Shown: positions 15,698 to 24,905, counted from the stretch's first letter. The stretch: 37,414 nucleotides of DNA from Kribbella albertanoniae (GCF_004348455.1 NZ_SMKA01000052.1:1-37414); one strand, 5' to 3'. A program made the numbers and translations. The notes: a model not told the origin generated them from the letters alone.

Positions 15698-15729
15698 CCC
15701 GCGCCGACAGAAGTGGGGACCGGCGCGGG
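15698..15729 (-). promoter_or_regulatory. Hairpin in the leader of the nitrilase-family gene
   Basis: CCCGCGCCG (15698-15706) is an exact complement of CGGCGCGGG (15721-15729), with a 14-base loop. It sits between the stop of the 11-codon ORF and the hydrolase start, a layout seen in attenuators or translational control leaders. There is no T tract. The role is inferred from position only. Confidence 0.45.
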
Positions 15730-15753
15730 GAATCCGTTGGCTGCAACGACGGG

Positions 15754-15789
15754 TCAGGAACCTTGGTAGGCAGAATCTCGGTGGGACAT
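15754..15789 (-). CDS. Possible 11-residue leader peptide ORF
   Basis: The minus strand has AAGGAG, five bases, then ATG and eleven codons reading MSHRDSAYQGS before TGA. The ribosome site is better than that of the hydrolase gene 72 bases downstream. With the hairpin at 15698-15729 it resembles a leader peptide unit. The peptide has no run of one amino acid that would name an attenuation signal, and no homology can be claimed. It could be a chance ORF. Confidence 0.35.
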   Translation of the reverse strand: MSHRDSAYQGS

Positions 15790-15828
15790 GTGCTCTCCTT
15801 CGTTCTTCCGTACCATCGCGCAGGAGGT

Positions 15829-15857
15829 TTGACCGCAACCTTGCGTCAGCCTTGAAT
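15829..15857 (+). promoter_or_regulatory. Putative promoter of the second SARP-type regulator
   Basis: TTGACC (15829-15834), 17 bases, then TTGAAT (15852-15857). Transcription would begin near 15864, upstream of GGAGG (15875-15879) and the ATG at 15885. This argues against the TTG at 15852 being the translation start. Confidence 0.4.
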
Positions 15858-15884
15858 CCGCAGGTCAGCGCGCTGGAGGCGGCG

Positions 15885-18554
15885 ATGAAGTACGGCGTTC
15901 TGGGGGAGGTCGTGCCGACGTCCTCGGGGCATTTGCGGCAACGTTCGGTGCTGGCGGTGCTGTTGCTCGAGGCCGGTCGCCCAGTGACCGCGGACCAGCT
16001 CGTAGAACGGGTCTGGGGTGACAGCGCCCCGCAGCGCGCACGCGAGACGCTCTACGCCTACCTGTCCCGGCTGCGCACTGTCCTGGACGCAGAGCTCGTC
16101 CGCCAGTCCAGTGGCTACGTTCTGCAGGTCGACCCGGACCGCGTGGACGTCCACCGCTTCCGGCGCCTGCTCGCGGCGGCCAACGCCGAGCAGTCCGCAG
16201 CTCTCTTCGAGGAGGCGCTGGGCCTCTGGCGCGGTGAGGCTCTAGCCGACCTAGACACCCCCTGGTTCGCGGAGCAACGCGAGCGCCTGCACGCGGAACG
16301 CTTCGCGGCCGAACTCGACCTGACCGACCTGCAGCTGTCCCAAGGCGAGTACGGCGATCTCCTGCCGGTACTGCGGAGTCGCAGCCAGGCGCATCCGCTC
16401 GACGAGCGCGTGGCCGGTCAACTGATGCTGGCCTTGCAGCGAGCTGATCGAGCTGCTGACGCACTGCAGGAGTACGACCGCATCCGCCGCGCACTGGTGG
16501 ACGAGCTGGCGATCGAACCGTCCGCCCGGCTCCAGCAACTGCAACAGGAGATCCTCGGCACCACCCAGGTCGCCCGCGTGGTGCCACAGCAACTGCCGGC
16601 AGCACCGGCCACCTTCGTCGGACGCGACCCAGCACTCAAGCAACTCTCCACCGCACTGGCTGGCGACCACCAGCAGGCGACAGTCGCGGTGTCAGCGGTC
16701 GGTGGCGCCGGTGGGATCGGCAAGACCTCACTGGTCCTGCACTGGGCCCATCGCAACCTGGCCCGCTTCCCGGATGGCCAGCTGTTCATCGACCTGCGCG
16801 GTTTCGACCCGATAGAACCGCCGCTGCCGGCCGAGACAGCCATGAGCGGTCTCCTGCAAGCTCTCGGTGCCGGGCGTCTTCCACCCGATCCACAGGCCCG
16901 GGCCGGTCTGTACCGGACCATGCTGGCGGGCAAGCGGCTGTTGCTGGTGCTGGACAACGCCAAGGAGAGTTCTCAGGTCGCAGCACTGCTGCCCGGTACG
17001 GCGGGGTGCACGGTGATCGTGACCAGCCGCAACCGTCTGGGCGGACTGCTCACGCGGCACGGCGCCGTACCGGTGGATCTTGATGTCCTCGATCCCGCCG
17101 ACGCACGGGACCTCCTGCAGCGACAGATCGGTGCAGACCGGGCGAGTGTGGAGCCGGAAGCCTTTGCGGAGTTGCTGACGCACTGTGCCGGTCTGCCGCT
17201 GGCACTGGCGATCTTGGCGGCCCGCATCGCCGGGCGGCCCGACTTCCCGTTGTCGGCCTTTGCGGATGAGCTACGGGACACAGAGGCTCGCCTGGACGCC
17301 TTCGAGGCCGGTGAGCTCGACGCGGGGCTCCGCAGTGTCTTCGACTGCTCGTACCGCGCACTCGACCCGGATGCCGCCGCCCTGCTCGCGTTGCTGGCAC
17401 ACGTCCCCGGACAAGACATCAGTACGGCGTCAGTGGCGGCGCTCGTGGACGGGAACCCGCGACGCAGTCTCGCCCGGCTGGAGAGCGCGCACCTGATTCG
17501 TCAGCACGCTCCTGGTCGCTACAGCCTGCACGATCTGATCCGCCTGTACGCCCGCGAGCAGAAGGTCGACGACAGCCAGGCGCTGTGGCGACTGGCCGAC
17601 CACTACCGCCGGGGCGTTGTCGAGGCGGACCGGGTGATCGCTCCGGAGCGCTCGCCGGTGAACGGTGACCAGATTGGTCCGTTGGGTCTGAAGGACCGCG
17701 ACGAGGCCAGTGCCTGGGTGGATGCCGAGGCCGACAACCTGCTGGCGACCCAGCGGCTGGCCATGGAACGCGGCTGGCCCGACGTCGTCTGGCACCTTGC
17801 CTACGGTCTGACGGTCTTCCAAACCTGGCGTGGACAGGACATGGTGTCGGCGGAGATGTGGGCGAACGCGCTGACCGTCGTACCGCACCTGGACGAAGCT
17901 GCTGACCAGGCGATGGTCCATCGCTACTACGGCCGCAGCCGCGGCATGCTGGGGAAGCGCGACGAGGCGTTGTCGCACTTGGAGCAGGCGCTGGTCTACG
18001 CAGCACGCAGCGGCCGGACAACCGAGCATGCGGCCTGCCTGCAGATGCTGGCCGGCGCACTGGCCAACCAGCAGGATTTCGAGGCCGCACTGCCGTACGG
18101 GCTTGCTCAGCTGGAGCTGTACAAGACGCTGGGCAAGCAGCGCTGGCTGGCGGACTCCTACAACGTCGTCGCGTGGATCCAGGCCAAACTCGGCCACTAC
18201 GACGAAGCGCGCGCAGCCGGTCTGGCGTCCCTCGAGATCTTCGAGCAGACCGGCGACAACGACAGCCGGGGTGACGTCCTGGACTCTCTCGGCGTCGCCG
18301 CGCTGGGGGCCGGTCGGTTCGACGAAGCCTTGGCCGCGTTCGAGGAGGCGCTCGCGTCGTACGAACAGATCAGCAACCTGCGCCAGATCGCTGAGACCCG
18401 GGACCACATCGGGGACGTGTACTGGGCCCGCGGTGACCTGGCCGAGGCCCGCACGGCATGGCAGGACGCCCTGACGGCGTACAGCGATCAGGGTCGTGAA
18501 CAGCAGGCCGAGAGCGTGCGAGCGAAGCTGACCGCCCTCGACGCCGACCGCTAG
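15885..18554 (+). CDS. AfsR/SARP-family transcriptional regulator with NB-ARC and TPR domains
   Basis: 889 residues. A winged helix of the SARP type (about 1-85, MKYGVLGEVV, ending SGYVLQVDPDRVDVHRF) is followed by a BTAD domain (about 90-235, ADRAADALQEYDRIRRALVD). An NB-ARC ATPase with a P-loop near residue 275 (GGAGGIGKTSL), LLLVLDNAKESSQ and VIVTSRNRLGG comes next. A TPR array (about 640-880) has several A-x-x-x-G-x-x-x-E-A repeats such as LGHYDEARAAGLASLEIFEQ. It differs from the regulator at 919-4146 in lacking the XRE domain. The ATG at 15885 was chosen because GGAGG lies five bases before it; an in-frame TTG at 15852 overlaps the likely -10. It is divergent from the nitrilase-family gene. 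Targets are unknown. Confidence 0.9.
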   Translation: MKYGVLGEVVPTSSGHLRQRSVLAVLLLEAGRPVTADQLVERVWGDSAPQRARETLYAYLSRLRTVLDAELVRQSSGYVLQVDPDRVDVHRFRRLLAAANAEQSAALFEEALGLWRGEALADLDTPWFAEQRERLHAERFAAELDLTDLQLSQGEYGDLLPVLRSRSQAHPLDERVAGQLMLALQRADRAADALQEYDRIRRALVDELAIEPSARLQQLQQEILGTTQVARVVPQQLPAAPATFVGRDPALKQLSTALAGDHQQATVAVSAVGGAGGIGKTSLVLHWAHRNLARFPDGQLFIDLRGFDPIEPPLPAETAMSGLLQALGAGRLPPDPQARAGLYRTMLAGKRLLLVLDNAKESSQVAALLPGTAGCTVIVTSRNRLGGLLTRHGAVPVDLDVLDPADARDLLQRQIGADRASVEPEAFAELLTHCAGLPLALAILAARIAGRPDFPLSAFADELRDTEARLDAFEAGELDAGLRSVFDCSYRALDPDAAALLALLAHVPGQDISTASVAALVDGNPRRSLARLESAHLIRQHAPGRYSLHDLIRLYAREQKVDDSQALWRLADHYRRGVVEADRVIAPERSPVNGDQIGPLGLKDRDEASAWVDAEADNLLATQRLAMERGWPDVVWHLAYGLTVFQTWRGQDMVSAEMWANALTVVPHLDEAADQAMVHRYYGRSRGMLGKRDEALSHLEQALVYAARSGRTTEHAACLQMLAGALANQQDFEAALPYGLAQLELYKTLGKQRWLADSYNVVAWIQAKLGHYDEARAAGLASLEIFEQTGDNDSRGDVLDSLGVAALGAGRFDEALAAFEEALASYEQISNLRQIAETRDHIGDVYWARGDLAEARTAWQDALTAYSDQGREQQAESVRAKLTALDADR

Positions 18555-18651
18555 CCGCGGCTGCGCCAGTCAAGATTTGATCAAAGCCGCGCGGAAAACG
18601 GTCGCCGTGGGCGTGTCCGGACTGGTTAGCTGGGGTGCGGGAGGTGAATCG

Positions 18652-19632
18652 ATGCAGGACGGTTTGTTGCTCGACGCCGAGGAGGAGCGGGCTTACCGGC
18701 TGCTCGTCGGCTTGTCGGCCGCGCGCTCCACCGAGCTGGCCGAGGTTGCCCAGCTGGCGCCTCAGGAGGCCGTGGAGGTGCTGCAGCGGTTGCAGGCGAA
18801 GGGCCTGGTCGCGATCAGTCCGTCGGCCGATGAGCCGGTGTTCCGCGCGTTGCCGCCGGACGTTGCGCTCGGCACCACGCTGCTGCGTCGGCAGGAGTCG
18901 CTCGAAGCGGCCCGCAAGACGGTGGCTGTGCTGAGCGAGGAGTTCCGGGCCAGCGCGAGCCGTCGGGACGCACACCACCTGGTCGAGGTCGTCGTCGGTG
19001 CCGCGGCGCTGCGGGAGCGGCTCCGGGACCTGCAGGAGTCGGCCCGCGAGGAGATCCTCTGGTTCTGCCGAGCGAACCCGCTGGCCATGCAAGGCGCCGA
19101 GAACACCGAGGAGTACGGCGCTCTGTCCCGTGGGGTCCGCTATCGCGCCATCTACGAGCGTGCGCTGCTCGAGACACCCGGTGAACTCGACACCATCGCC
19201 GAGGGCATCAGCTGGGGTGAGGAGGCCAGGACGCTGCCCACTCTGCCGGTCCGGCTCGCGATCGTGGACCGGGCGACCGCAGTCTGCCCACTGGTCCGGG
19301 ACGACGAGCTAGGCATCGGCGAACCCACTGCAGCCGTGATCAGCCGCGGCCAGCTGCTCGACGCAGTCCTGGCGCTCTTCGAGAGCCACTGGGAGATGGC
19401 CACCCCGGTGACGATGCACTCCGGCGGGGAACCGGCCACCGGGGTTCTCGACGACCATGAACGCTTCCTGCTCTCACTACTCGTTGCCGGCGTCCCCGAC
19501 AAGTCGATCGCCTCGCAGCTCGGGATCAGCCGCCGTACCGTCCAGCGCCGCCTCGACCGCCTGATGGTGCTTGCCGGTGTGGATACCCGCACCGGCCTGT
19601 CCTACCAAGCCGCCCGGCGCAATTGGATCTAG
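18652..19632 (+). CDS. TrmB/LuxR-type transcriptional regulator
   Basis: 326 residues. The N-terminal part (about 8-70) looks like a TrmB winged helix (YRLLVGLSAARSTELAEVAQ, EVLQRLQAKGLVAISP). A helical linker (about 85-140) precedes a TrmB-like effector region (about 140-250). The C-terminus (about 262-326) is a LuxR/GerE helix-turn-helix: DHERFLLSLLVAGVPDKSIA, then LGISRRTVQRRLDRLM. Many actinomycetes have this two-HTH type; the ligands are mostly unknown. The ATG at 18652 has GGGAGGTGA just upstream, so the in-frame start at 18577 was not used. It follows the SARP gene by 97 bases and converges on the ABC permease. Its last five codons, including the stop, are tandemly duplicated. Confidence 0.85.
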   Translation: MQDGLLLDAEEERAYRLLVGLSAARSTELAEVAQLAPQEAVEVLQRLQAKGLVAISPSADEPVFRALPPDVALGTTLLRRQESLEAARKTVAVLSEEFRASASRRDAHHLVEVVVGAAALRERLRDLQESAREEILWFCRANPLAMQGAENTEEYGALSRGVRYRAIYERALLETPGELDTIAEGISWGEEARTLPTLPVRLAIVDRATAVCPLVRDDELGIGEPTAAVISRGQLLDAVLALFESHWEMATPVTMHSGGEPATGVLDDHERFLLSLLVAGVPDKSIASQLGISRRTVQRRLDRLMVLAGVDTRTGLSYQAARRNWI

Positions 19633-19647
19633 CGCAACTGGATCTAG
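19618..19647. repeat. 15-bp tandem duplication across two convergent stop codons
   Basis: CGCAATTGGATCTAG (19618-19632) and CGCAACTGGATCTAG (19633-19647) differ at one base. The first copy encodes the last residues RNWI and the stop of the LuxR-type gene. The second copy encodes the same four residues and a stop in the same frame, and its CTAG supplies the TAG stop of the ABC permease on the other strand. Confidence 0.9.
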
Positions 19648-20829
19648 ACCGGCGCACTGAGTGCCTCCGTCGGAGCCAGCCGTGCCGCCTGCACCGCTGG
19701 ATAAAGCCCGGCCAGCACTCCGATCACCGCAGTGGCCACCAGGCCGCCCAGCAATGCCCACACCGGTACGACGGCCGACCAACCGCGCGTGGTGGCGTAG
19801 CCGACAGTGACCAGGGTCCCGAGCAGCGCTCCGCCAAGACCTCCGAGTCCTGACAGCAGCAGCGCCTCGGTCAGGAACTGCGACCGGATCTGATGGCGGG
19901 TGGCGCCGAGTGCGCGCCGCAGTCCGATCTCGCCGCGGCGTTCGAGGACCGAGACCACCATGGTGTTCGCGACGCCGACACCACCGGCCAGCAGAGCTAC
20001 CGCGCCGAGTCCGAGCAGCAGTGCGTCGAGGGTGGCGTCCGCAGCCTGTTGTGCGGCCAGGGCATCCGACGGACGCGACACATCGACCTCGTTCGGCGCC
20101 TCCGGCTTGGCCGTCGCCGCCAGGACCTTCTGTACGGCGGTCACGTCGTCCTCGACCGCCCGCGCGTAGATGGTGGTCGGATAGCCGTCGAAGCCGAGGA
20201 GCGCTTTGGCCACTGGCCAACCGACGAGAGCGGCATTGTCGAGTTCCGGTGCGAGCGGAGCGGGCCGCAGGAGGCCGACGACTGTGAACCACTGGGTCCC
20301 GAGGTAGACCTGCTGTCCCACTACGGCTCCGAGGTGCTGAGCAGCCTGCGCGCCCAGGACAACGGCCGGATACTGCGCAGTGGCGGCGTTGAGGAACGTC
20401 CCGGCAGCGGACTCGGCGCCGATCGTCGGCAGCAGATCGATCTGTGCCGCGACCACCTGGATGCCGCCGGTCTGTCCGGGCGGGACCTTGTCCGTCCGGT
20501 ACACCGAGACCTCCGGCACCGCACCGACTGCCGACACCGCGGTCACAGGCTGGATCCGGTCGACCATGGCGACCGACTCGGTCGGCAGGTGCACGTCCTC
20601 ACCGAACAGGTTCTGGCCCGGCCCTACCATCAGCAGGTTGGTTCCCAGCGCCTGCAGTTGCCGGTTGAGGTCTGCGCGGCTCGAGGTGGAGATTCCGACC
20701 ACCGCCACCATGGCGGCGATCCCGATCGCGATGCCGAGCGCGGACAGCACCACCCGGACCGGTCTGGCCCGCAGGCCGGCGAGTCCCACCCGGGCGAGAT
20801 CGGCTGGTGAGAGCCGTCCGGGTTCGAGG

Positions 20830-20837
<8 letters not shown>
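19644..20837 (-). CDS. ABC transporter permease, MacB/FtsX type
   Basis: 397 residues. A first membrane helix (about 25-48, RVVLSALGIAIGIAAMVAVVGI) is followed by a large extracytoplasmic MacB-periplasmic-core-like domain (about 50-265). Three C-terminal helices lie at about 270-295, 320-350 and 360-385, with the conserved cytoplasmic VLERRGEIGLRRALGATR between the first two. MacB-type proteins act as mechanotransmitters that drive substrate export or lipoprotein/peptide release without transporting through their own helices. The start overlaps the ATPase gene by eight bases. It is the last gene of a four-gene minus-strand operon with ATPase, adaptor and lipoprotein. Confidence 0.92.
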
Positions 20838-21500
<663 letters not shown>

Positions 21501-21504
<4 letters not shown>

Positions 21505-22580
21505 CCGGCCACACCCACTACGGTCCCAGCGGTGATGCCGGCACCGGTGACCTCCACCTTGCCTCCAGCGAACATCCCGGTCTTCACAGCGACGTACGAC
21601 GTCGTGCCGGCTGCGACGACCTGGACGCCGTACCCGCCCTCGGCGAGAGCGACCAGCGCAGCGATCGGTACGGCGAGCACGCCGTGCTTCTGCGCCGACA
21701 CCAGCGCCACGTCGACCGGTGCGGAGTCGAGGCCGCCGGCTGCGGCTGGATCGGCCAGACCGATCACCACCGGCACAGTGGGCGGATCGTCGCTGCCCTC
21801 CTCCGGGACTGTGGCTACAGATGAGATAGCGGCCACTGTCCCCGCGACAGCCTTCCCGGTCGGCAACGTGACTGTTGCCTTAAGCCCCTTCTTCACCAGG
21901 TGCTGCTTGGCGACGTCCAGTCCGACGACCACCAGCGGAGTGGTGCCGCTGTAGGTCAGGATCTCGTTGTTCGTGTTCGATCCGACCCGATCACCGGGCG
22001 CCAGTGTGTGCATCGCGATCCGCAGGCCGCCGTTTCCGGCCAGGTTCGCCGGCGGCCCCAGCTGAGCCAGTACGACGTCATGCGGTTCCACGACGCCGGT
22101 CTCGGGCTGGCCGGTCGCCTCCTGCCACGCTGTCACCGCGTTCGCCGTCGCCGTGCCGTACTTCGAGTTGGGTTTCACCTTGAGGTAGCCGAGAGCGGCC
22201 AGGTTCTGTTCGGCCAGCAGGACGTCCGCACCCTTGGTGCCGAGCTTCAGTGGACGGTAGAGCGGAGTGCTGCCCTTCCACAGGATCACCGGAACGTTGT
22301 CGACCTTGTACACCGGCTGGCCGACCTTCACGGTCGAACCCTCCGGTGCGATCCAGGTGATCGTGCCCGGGTTCGCAGCGACGGTCAGCGGCTGCGGAAC
22401 GCCGTACGAGAGCGTGCCGCTCACCTGCACGGTCTGCACCAGGTTGGTCTTCACCACGGTCGCTGTCGGCGGTGGTTCGCTGTCGGCGACCACCTCGCTG
22501 CCATCGGCGCCGGCAATCACTGCGGTCGCGGCTGCGACCGCCAGCACTGCGGCCCCTGTCACCCAAGTACGTGGCTGCAT
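21501..22580 (-). CDS. Membrane-fusion-type adaptor with peptidoglycan-binding domain
   Basis: 359 residues. An N-terminal hydrophobic segment (about 7-24) is a signal or anchor. The lipoyl/barrel-sandwich-like strands (about 40-100, VVKTNLVQTVQVSGTLSYG and EGSTVKVGQPVYKVDN) are split by an inserted PG_binding_1-like domain (about 112-165, LKLGTKGADVLLAEQNLAAL with AVTAWQEATG). The C-terminal part is a beta-barrel and membrane-proximal region like those of RND/MacA adaptors. In this Gram-positive setting it would link the MacB-like permease to the wall. It overlaps the lipoprotein gene by 22 bases, so translation is likely coupled. Confidence 0.85.
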
Positions 22581-23017
22581 GCCTCTGCCGCCTTCTTGAA
22601 CGCAGGGTTGTTCCGGTCGACCGCACCGCCGCCGAACATGCCGTCCTTGCTTCCCGGCTTCGGATCCGGGAAGTCAGGCAGGCCGTTGGAGCGCATGCAC
22701 TTCGCGAACTCCAGGTACTTCGTCTGGTCGGCCGGTGCCTCGCTGCCGCGGACTCCGCCCGGGATGAGGTCCTTGCACGCGGCCAGTGCAGTTTTGAAGG
22801 CCGGTGAGTTCACCAGGGCCGGGTCGATCCCGGCCAGGCCCTTCCCTGGTGCCGGCTCGGAGACCTGGACGCCGTGGTCGGCCATACAAGCGCTGAAGGT
22901 TTGTGCGGCCGGAGTGGTCGCGGACGGCGTACTGCTCGCGGTTGCGACTCCGTCGCCGGCCTCGGCACACCCCGCCAGGGCCGCTGTCATCAGTAGTACT
23001 GCTGCGATCGTCTTCAT
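22559..23017 (-). CDS. Small lipoprotein with internal duplication
   Basis: 152 residues. The signal ends in a lipobox LAGC (Cys17), followed by a Ser/Thr/Pro-rich spacer (to about 38). The remaining part is two similar units, each with a C-M-x-x-x-G start and an AC end: FSACMADHGV to ALAACKDLI, and FAKCMRSNGL to AAEACSHVL. Four Cys after the lipobox could form two disulfides. Related proteins occur beside MacB-like ABC operons in actinobacteria, but no function is known to me. It is the first gene of the transporter operon and faces the response regulator gene across a 92-bp gap. Confidence 0.82.
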   Translation of the reverse strand: MKTIAAVLLMTAALAGCAEAGDGVATASSTPSATTPAAQTFSACMADHGVQVSEPAPGKGLAGIDPALVNSPAFKTALAACKDLIPGGVRGSEAPADQTKYLEFAKCMRSNGLPDFPDPKPGSKDGMFGGGAVDRNNPAFKKAAEACSHVLG

Positions 23018-23039
23018 ACCGAGGAGTGAAGCCAGCAGC

Positions 23040-23088
23040 GGATAACCAGGGCGTAAACCGGTACGTGGTGGTTATCCCCCGGTTACGC
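23040..23088. promoter_or_regulatory. Probable OmpR-family operator between the ABC operon and the two-component genes
   Basis: On the plus strand GGTTA occurs at 23070-23074 and 23081-23085, exactly 11 bp apart. In the opposite direction TAACC (23043-23047) and TAAACC (23054-23059) also start 11 bp apart. The outer units form a 9-bp inverted repeat, GGATAACCA (23040-23048) with TGGTTATCC (23069-23077). Tandem half-sites with an 11-bp period are typical for dimers of OmpR/PhoB-type regulators, and such a regulator is encoded 22 bases away. Confidence 0.65.
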
Positions 23089-23109
23089 GGCGCCCGGCAC
23101 GATGGAGCC

Positions 23110-23766
23110 ATGCGGATCCTGGTGGTCGAGGACGAGAGCCTGCTGGCGGACGAAGTCGCGCGCGGACTGCGGCGCGAGTCCTTTGCGGTCGATGTCGTGT
23201 ACGACGGAGCCGCTGCGCTGGAGCGGATCGGCGTGCACGCGTACGACGTCGTCGTACTGGACCGGGACCTGCCGCTCGTGCACGGTGACGAGGTGTGCCG
23301 GCAGATCGTCAGCGGCGAGTCGGCCGCGCGGGTGCTGATGCTGACCGCGTCGACCGCGGTCCGCGATCGAGTGGCCGGACTGGCCATCGGCGCGGATGAC
23401 TACCTCGGCAAGCCGTTCTCGTTCGCCGAGCTTGCCGCACGGGTGCACGCGTTGGCCCGGCGGTCGCAACCCGCCGTACCGCCGCTTCTGGAGCGTGCTG
23501 GAATCAGACTGGACCCCGCGCGGCGTGCAGTGGAGCGGGACGGCCGCCCGATCGCGCTGGCGAACCGGGAGTTCGCAGTACTCGCAGAACTGCTCAGGGC
23601 CGAGGGGGCGGTGGTCTCCGCGGAGGAGCTACTGGAGAAGGCGTGGGACGAGCACATCGACCCGTTCAGCAATGTGGTGCGGGTGACGGTGATGAAGCTC
23701 CGCCGCAAGCTCGGTGACCCACCACTGGTCGAGACCATGCCCGGCGCGGGCTACCGGCTGCCATGA
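23110..23766 (+). CDS. OmpR/PhoB-family response regulator
   Basis: 218 residues. The receiver domain (about 1-115) has the acidic pair in VVEDES, phospho-acceptor Asp51 in VVVLDRDLP, a switch Thr in LMLTAS and Lys101 in YLGKPF. The C-terminal winged helix (about 128-216) shows IALANREFAVLAELLRAEGA, SNVVRVTVMKLRRKL and a final GAGYRLP. The ATG at 23110 was selected because the receiver begins MRILVVEDE; the frame is open further upstream but enters the divergent gap. Only GGAG close to the start is seen. It overlaps the kinase gene as ATGA. Most likely it binds the repeats at 23040-23088 and controls the transporter operon and itself. Confidence 0.94.
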   Translation: MRILVVEDESLLADEVARGLRRESFAVDVVYDGAAALERIGVHAYDVVVLDRDLPLVHGDEVCRQIVSGESAARVLMLTASTAVRDRVAGLAIGADDYLGKPFSFAELAARVHALARRSQPAVPPLLERAGIRLDPARRAVERDGRPIALANREFAVLAELLRAEGAVVSAEELLEKAWDEHIDPFSNVVRVTVMKLRRKLGDPPLVETMPGAGYRLP

Positions 23767-24905
23767 AGAGCTGGACGCTACGCGCGCGCCTGACCATCCT
23801 GTACGGCGGCCTGTTCCTCGTCGCCGGTGCGGTCCTGCTCGGTGTGACCTATCTGCTCGTTCAGAACAGCCTGGCAACCCAGCTGGACGGACCGACCGAC
23901 GCGCGGATCGCAGCGCTCCGCGTATCTGCGGTCGGGGCGTCCGGGCGGGATGTGGATCAGTTGGTCGCCGAGATCCAGCGTCAGCAGCAGGAGGTGCGGT
24001 CCGCGGCCGGTAGGGCGCTGCTGACCCAGGGCGGCATCGCTCTGCTCGGTGTCGGACTGCTGGCCGGTGCCTCGGGCTGGCTACTGGCCGGCCGGGCGCT
24101 GCGTCCCGTGCAGCGGATCCGGGAGACTGCGCAGCGGATCGCCGCGGACGGCACCGGGAACGGTCTGCACGAGCGGATTGCCCTGGTCGGTGCCGACGAC
24201 GACGTGAAGCAGTTGGCCGACAGCTTCGACGAGATGCTGGACCGGCTGGACCGGTCGTTCGACGGACAGCGCCGCTTCGTTGCGAATGCCTCCCACGAGC
24301 TGCGGACGCCGCTGGCGATGAACCGGGTGCTGGTCGACGTCGCGCTCGGCGAGCCCGGCGTACCGGACCAGACGAAGGAGTTGGGCGCGTCACTGCTCGC
24401 GGTGAACCGGCGGCACGAACAGCTGATCGAAGGGCTGCTGCTGCTGGCGGAGAGCGAGAGCGCGGCGTTCGACACGCAGCCGGTGGACCTGGCCGCGATC
24501 GCGGCGGAAGTCGTCGAAGCCACCAGTACCGAGCTGACCTTGAGTACAACGCTGGGCGCCGCTTCGACGATTGGTGACCCGGTCCTGCTCGGCCGCTTGG
24601 TCGAGAACCTGGTGGAGAACGCAGTCCGCTACAACGTCCCCGGTGGGTCGGTCGACGTGCGGACCACCCGAGGGCCGGAGCAGGTGGTGCTCACGGTGAC
24701 CAACACAGGGCCGGTGGTCCTGGACTCCGAAGTCGAGGCGCTGTTCGAGCCCTTCCGCCGGGCGCGCGTCCGGACCGAGCAGAGGGGCTCAGGTCTGGGA
24801 CTGTCGATCGTCCGGGCTGTTGCGAAGGCGCATGGCGGCGAGGCCGTCGCGCAGGCCAACCCGGACGGTGGTCTCACCGTCCGGGTCAGCCTGCCGACTA
24901 CTTGA
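23763..24905 (+). CDS. Sensor histidine kinase (HAMP, HisKA, HATPase)
   Basis: 380 residues. Two membrane helices (about 11-34 and 88-109) enclose a short extracellular sensor loop of about 50 residues. A HAMP domain (about 110-163) leads to the HisKA helix with His178 in VANASHELRTPLAMNR. The ATPase domain has N286 in ENLVENAVRYN, a G1-like TVTNTG, and GSGLGLSIV. The short sensor resembles intramembrane or CutS/VanS-like kinases that sense envelope stress. It is coupled to the response regulator by a four-base overlap, and its end overlaps the convergent subtilase gene by eight bases. Confidence 0.94.
   Translation: MKSWTLRARLTILYGGLFLVAGAVLLGVTYLLVQNSLATQLDGPTDARIAALRVSAVGASGRDVDQLVAEIQRQQQEVRSAAGRALLTQGGIALLGVGLLAGASGWLLAGRALRPVQRIRETAQRIAADGTGNGLHERIALVGADDDVKQLADSFDEMLDRLDRSFDGQRRFVANASHELRTPLAMNRVLVDVALGEPGVPDQTKELGASLLAVNRRHEQLIEGLLLLAESESAAFDTQPVDLAAIAAEVVEATSTELTLSTTLGAASTIGDPVLLGRLVENLVENAVRYNVPGGSVDVRTTRGPEQVVLTVTNTGPVVLDSEVEALFEPFRRARVRTEQRGSGLGLSIVRAVAKAHGGEAVAQANPDGGLTVRVSLPTT

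Noticed and set aside
15852..15884. TTG at 15852 as start of the second SARP regulator
   Set aside because: It coincides with the likely -10 element. The ATG at 15885 has GGAGG five bases upstream and begins at the conserved winged helix.
919..18554. SARP regulators as sign of a secondary-metabolite cluster
   Set aside because: No polyketide, peptide synthetase, terpene or RiPP enzyme gene lies in the window; the genes between them are housekeeping division genes.
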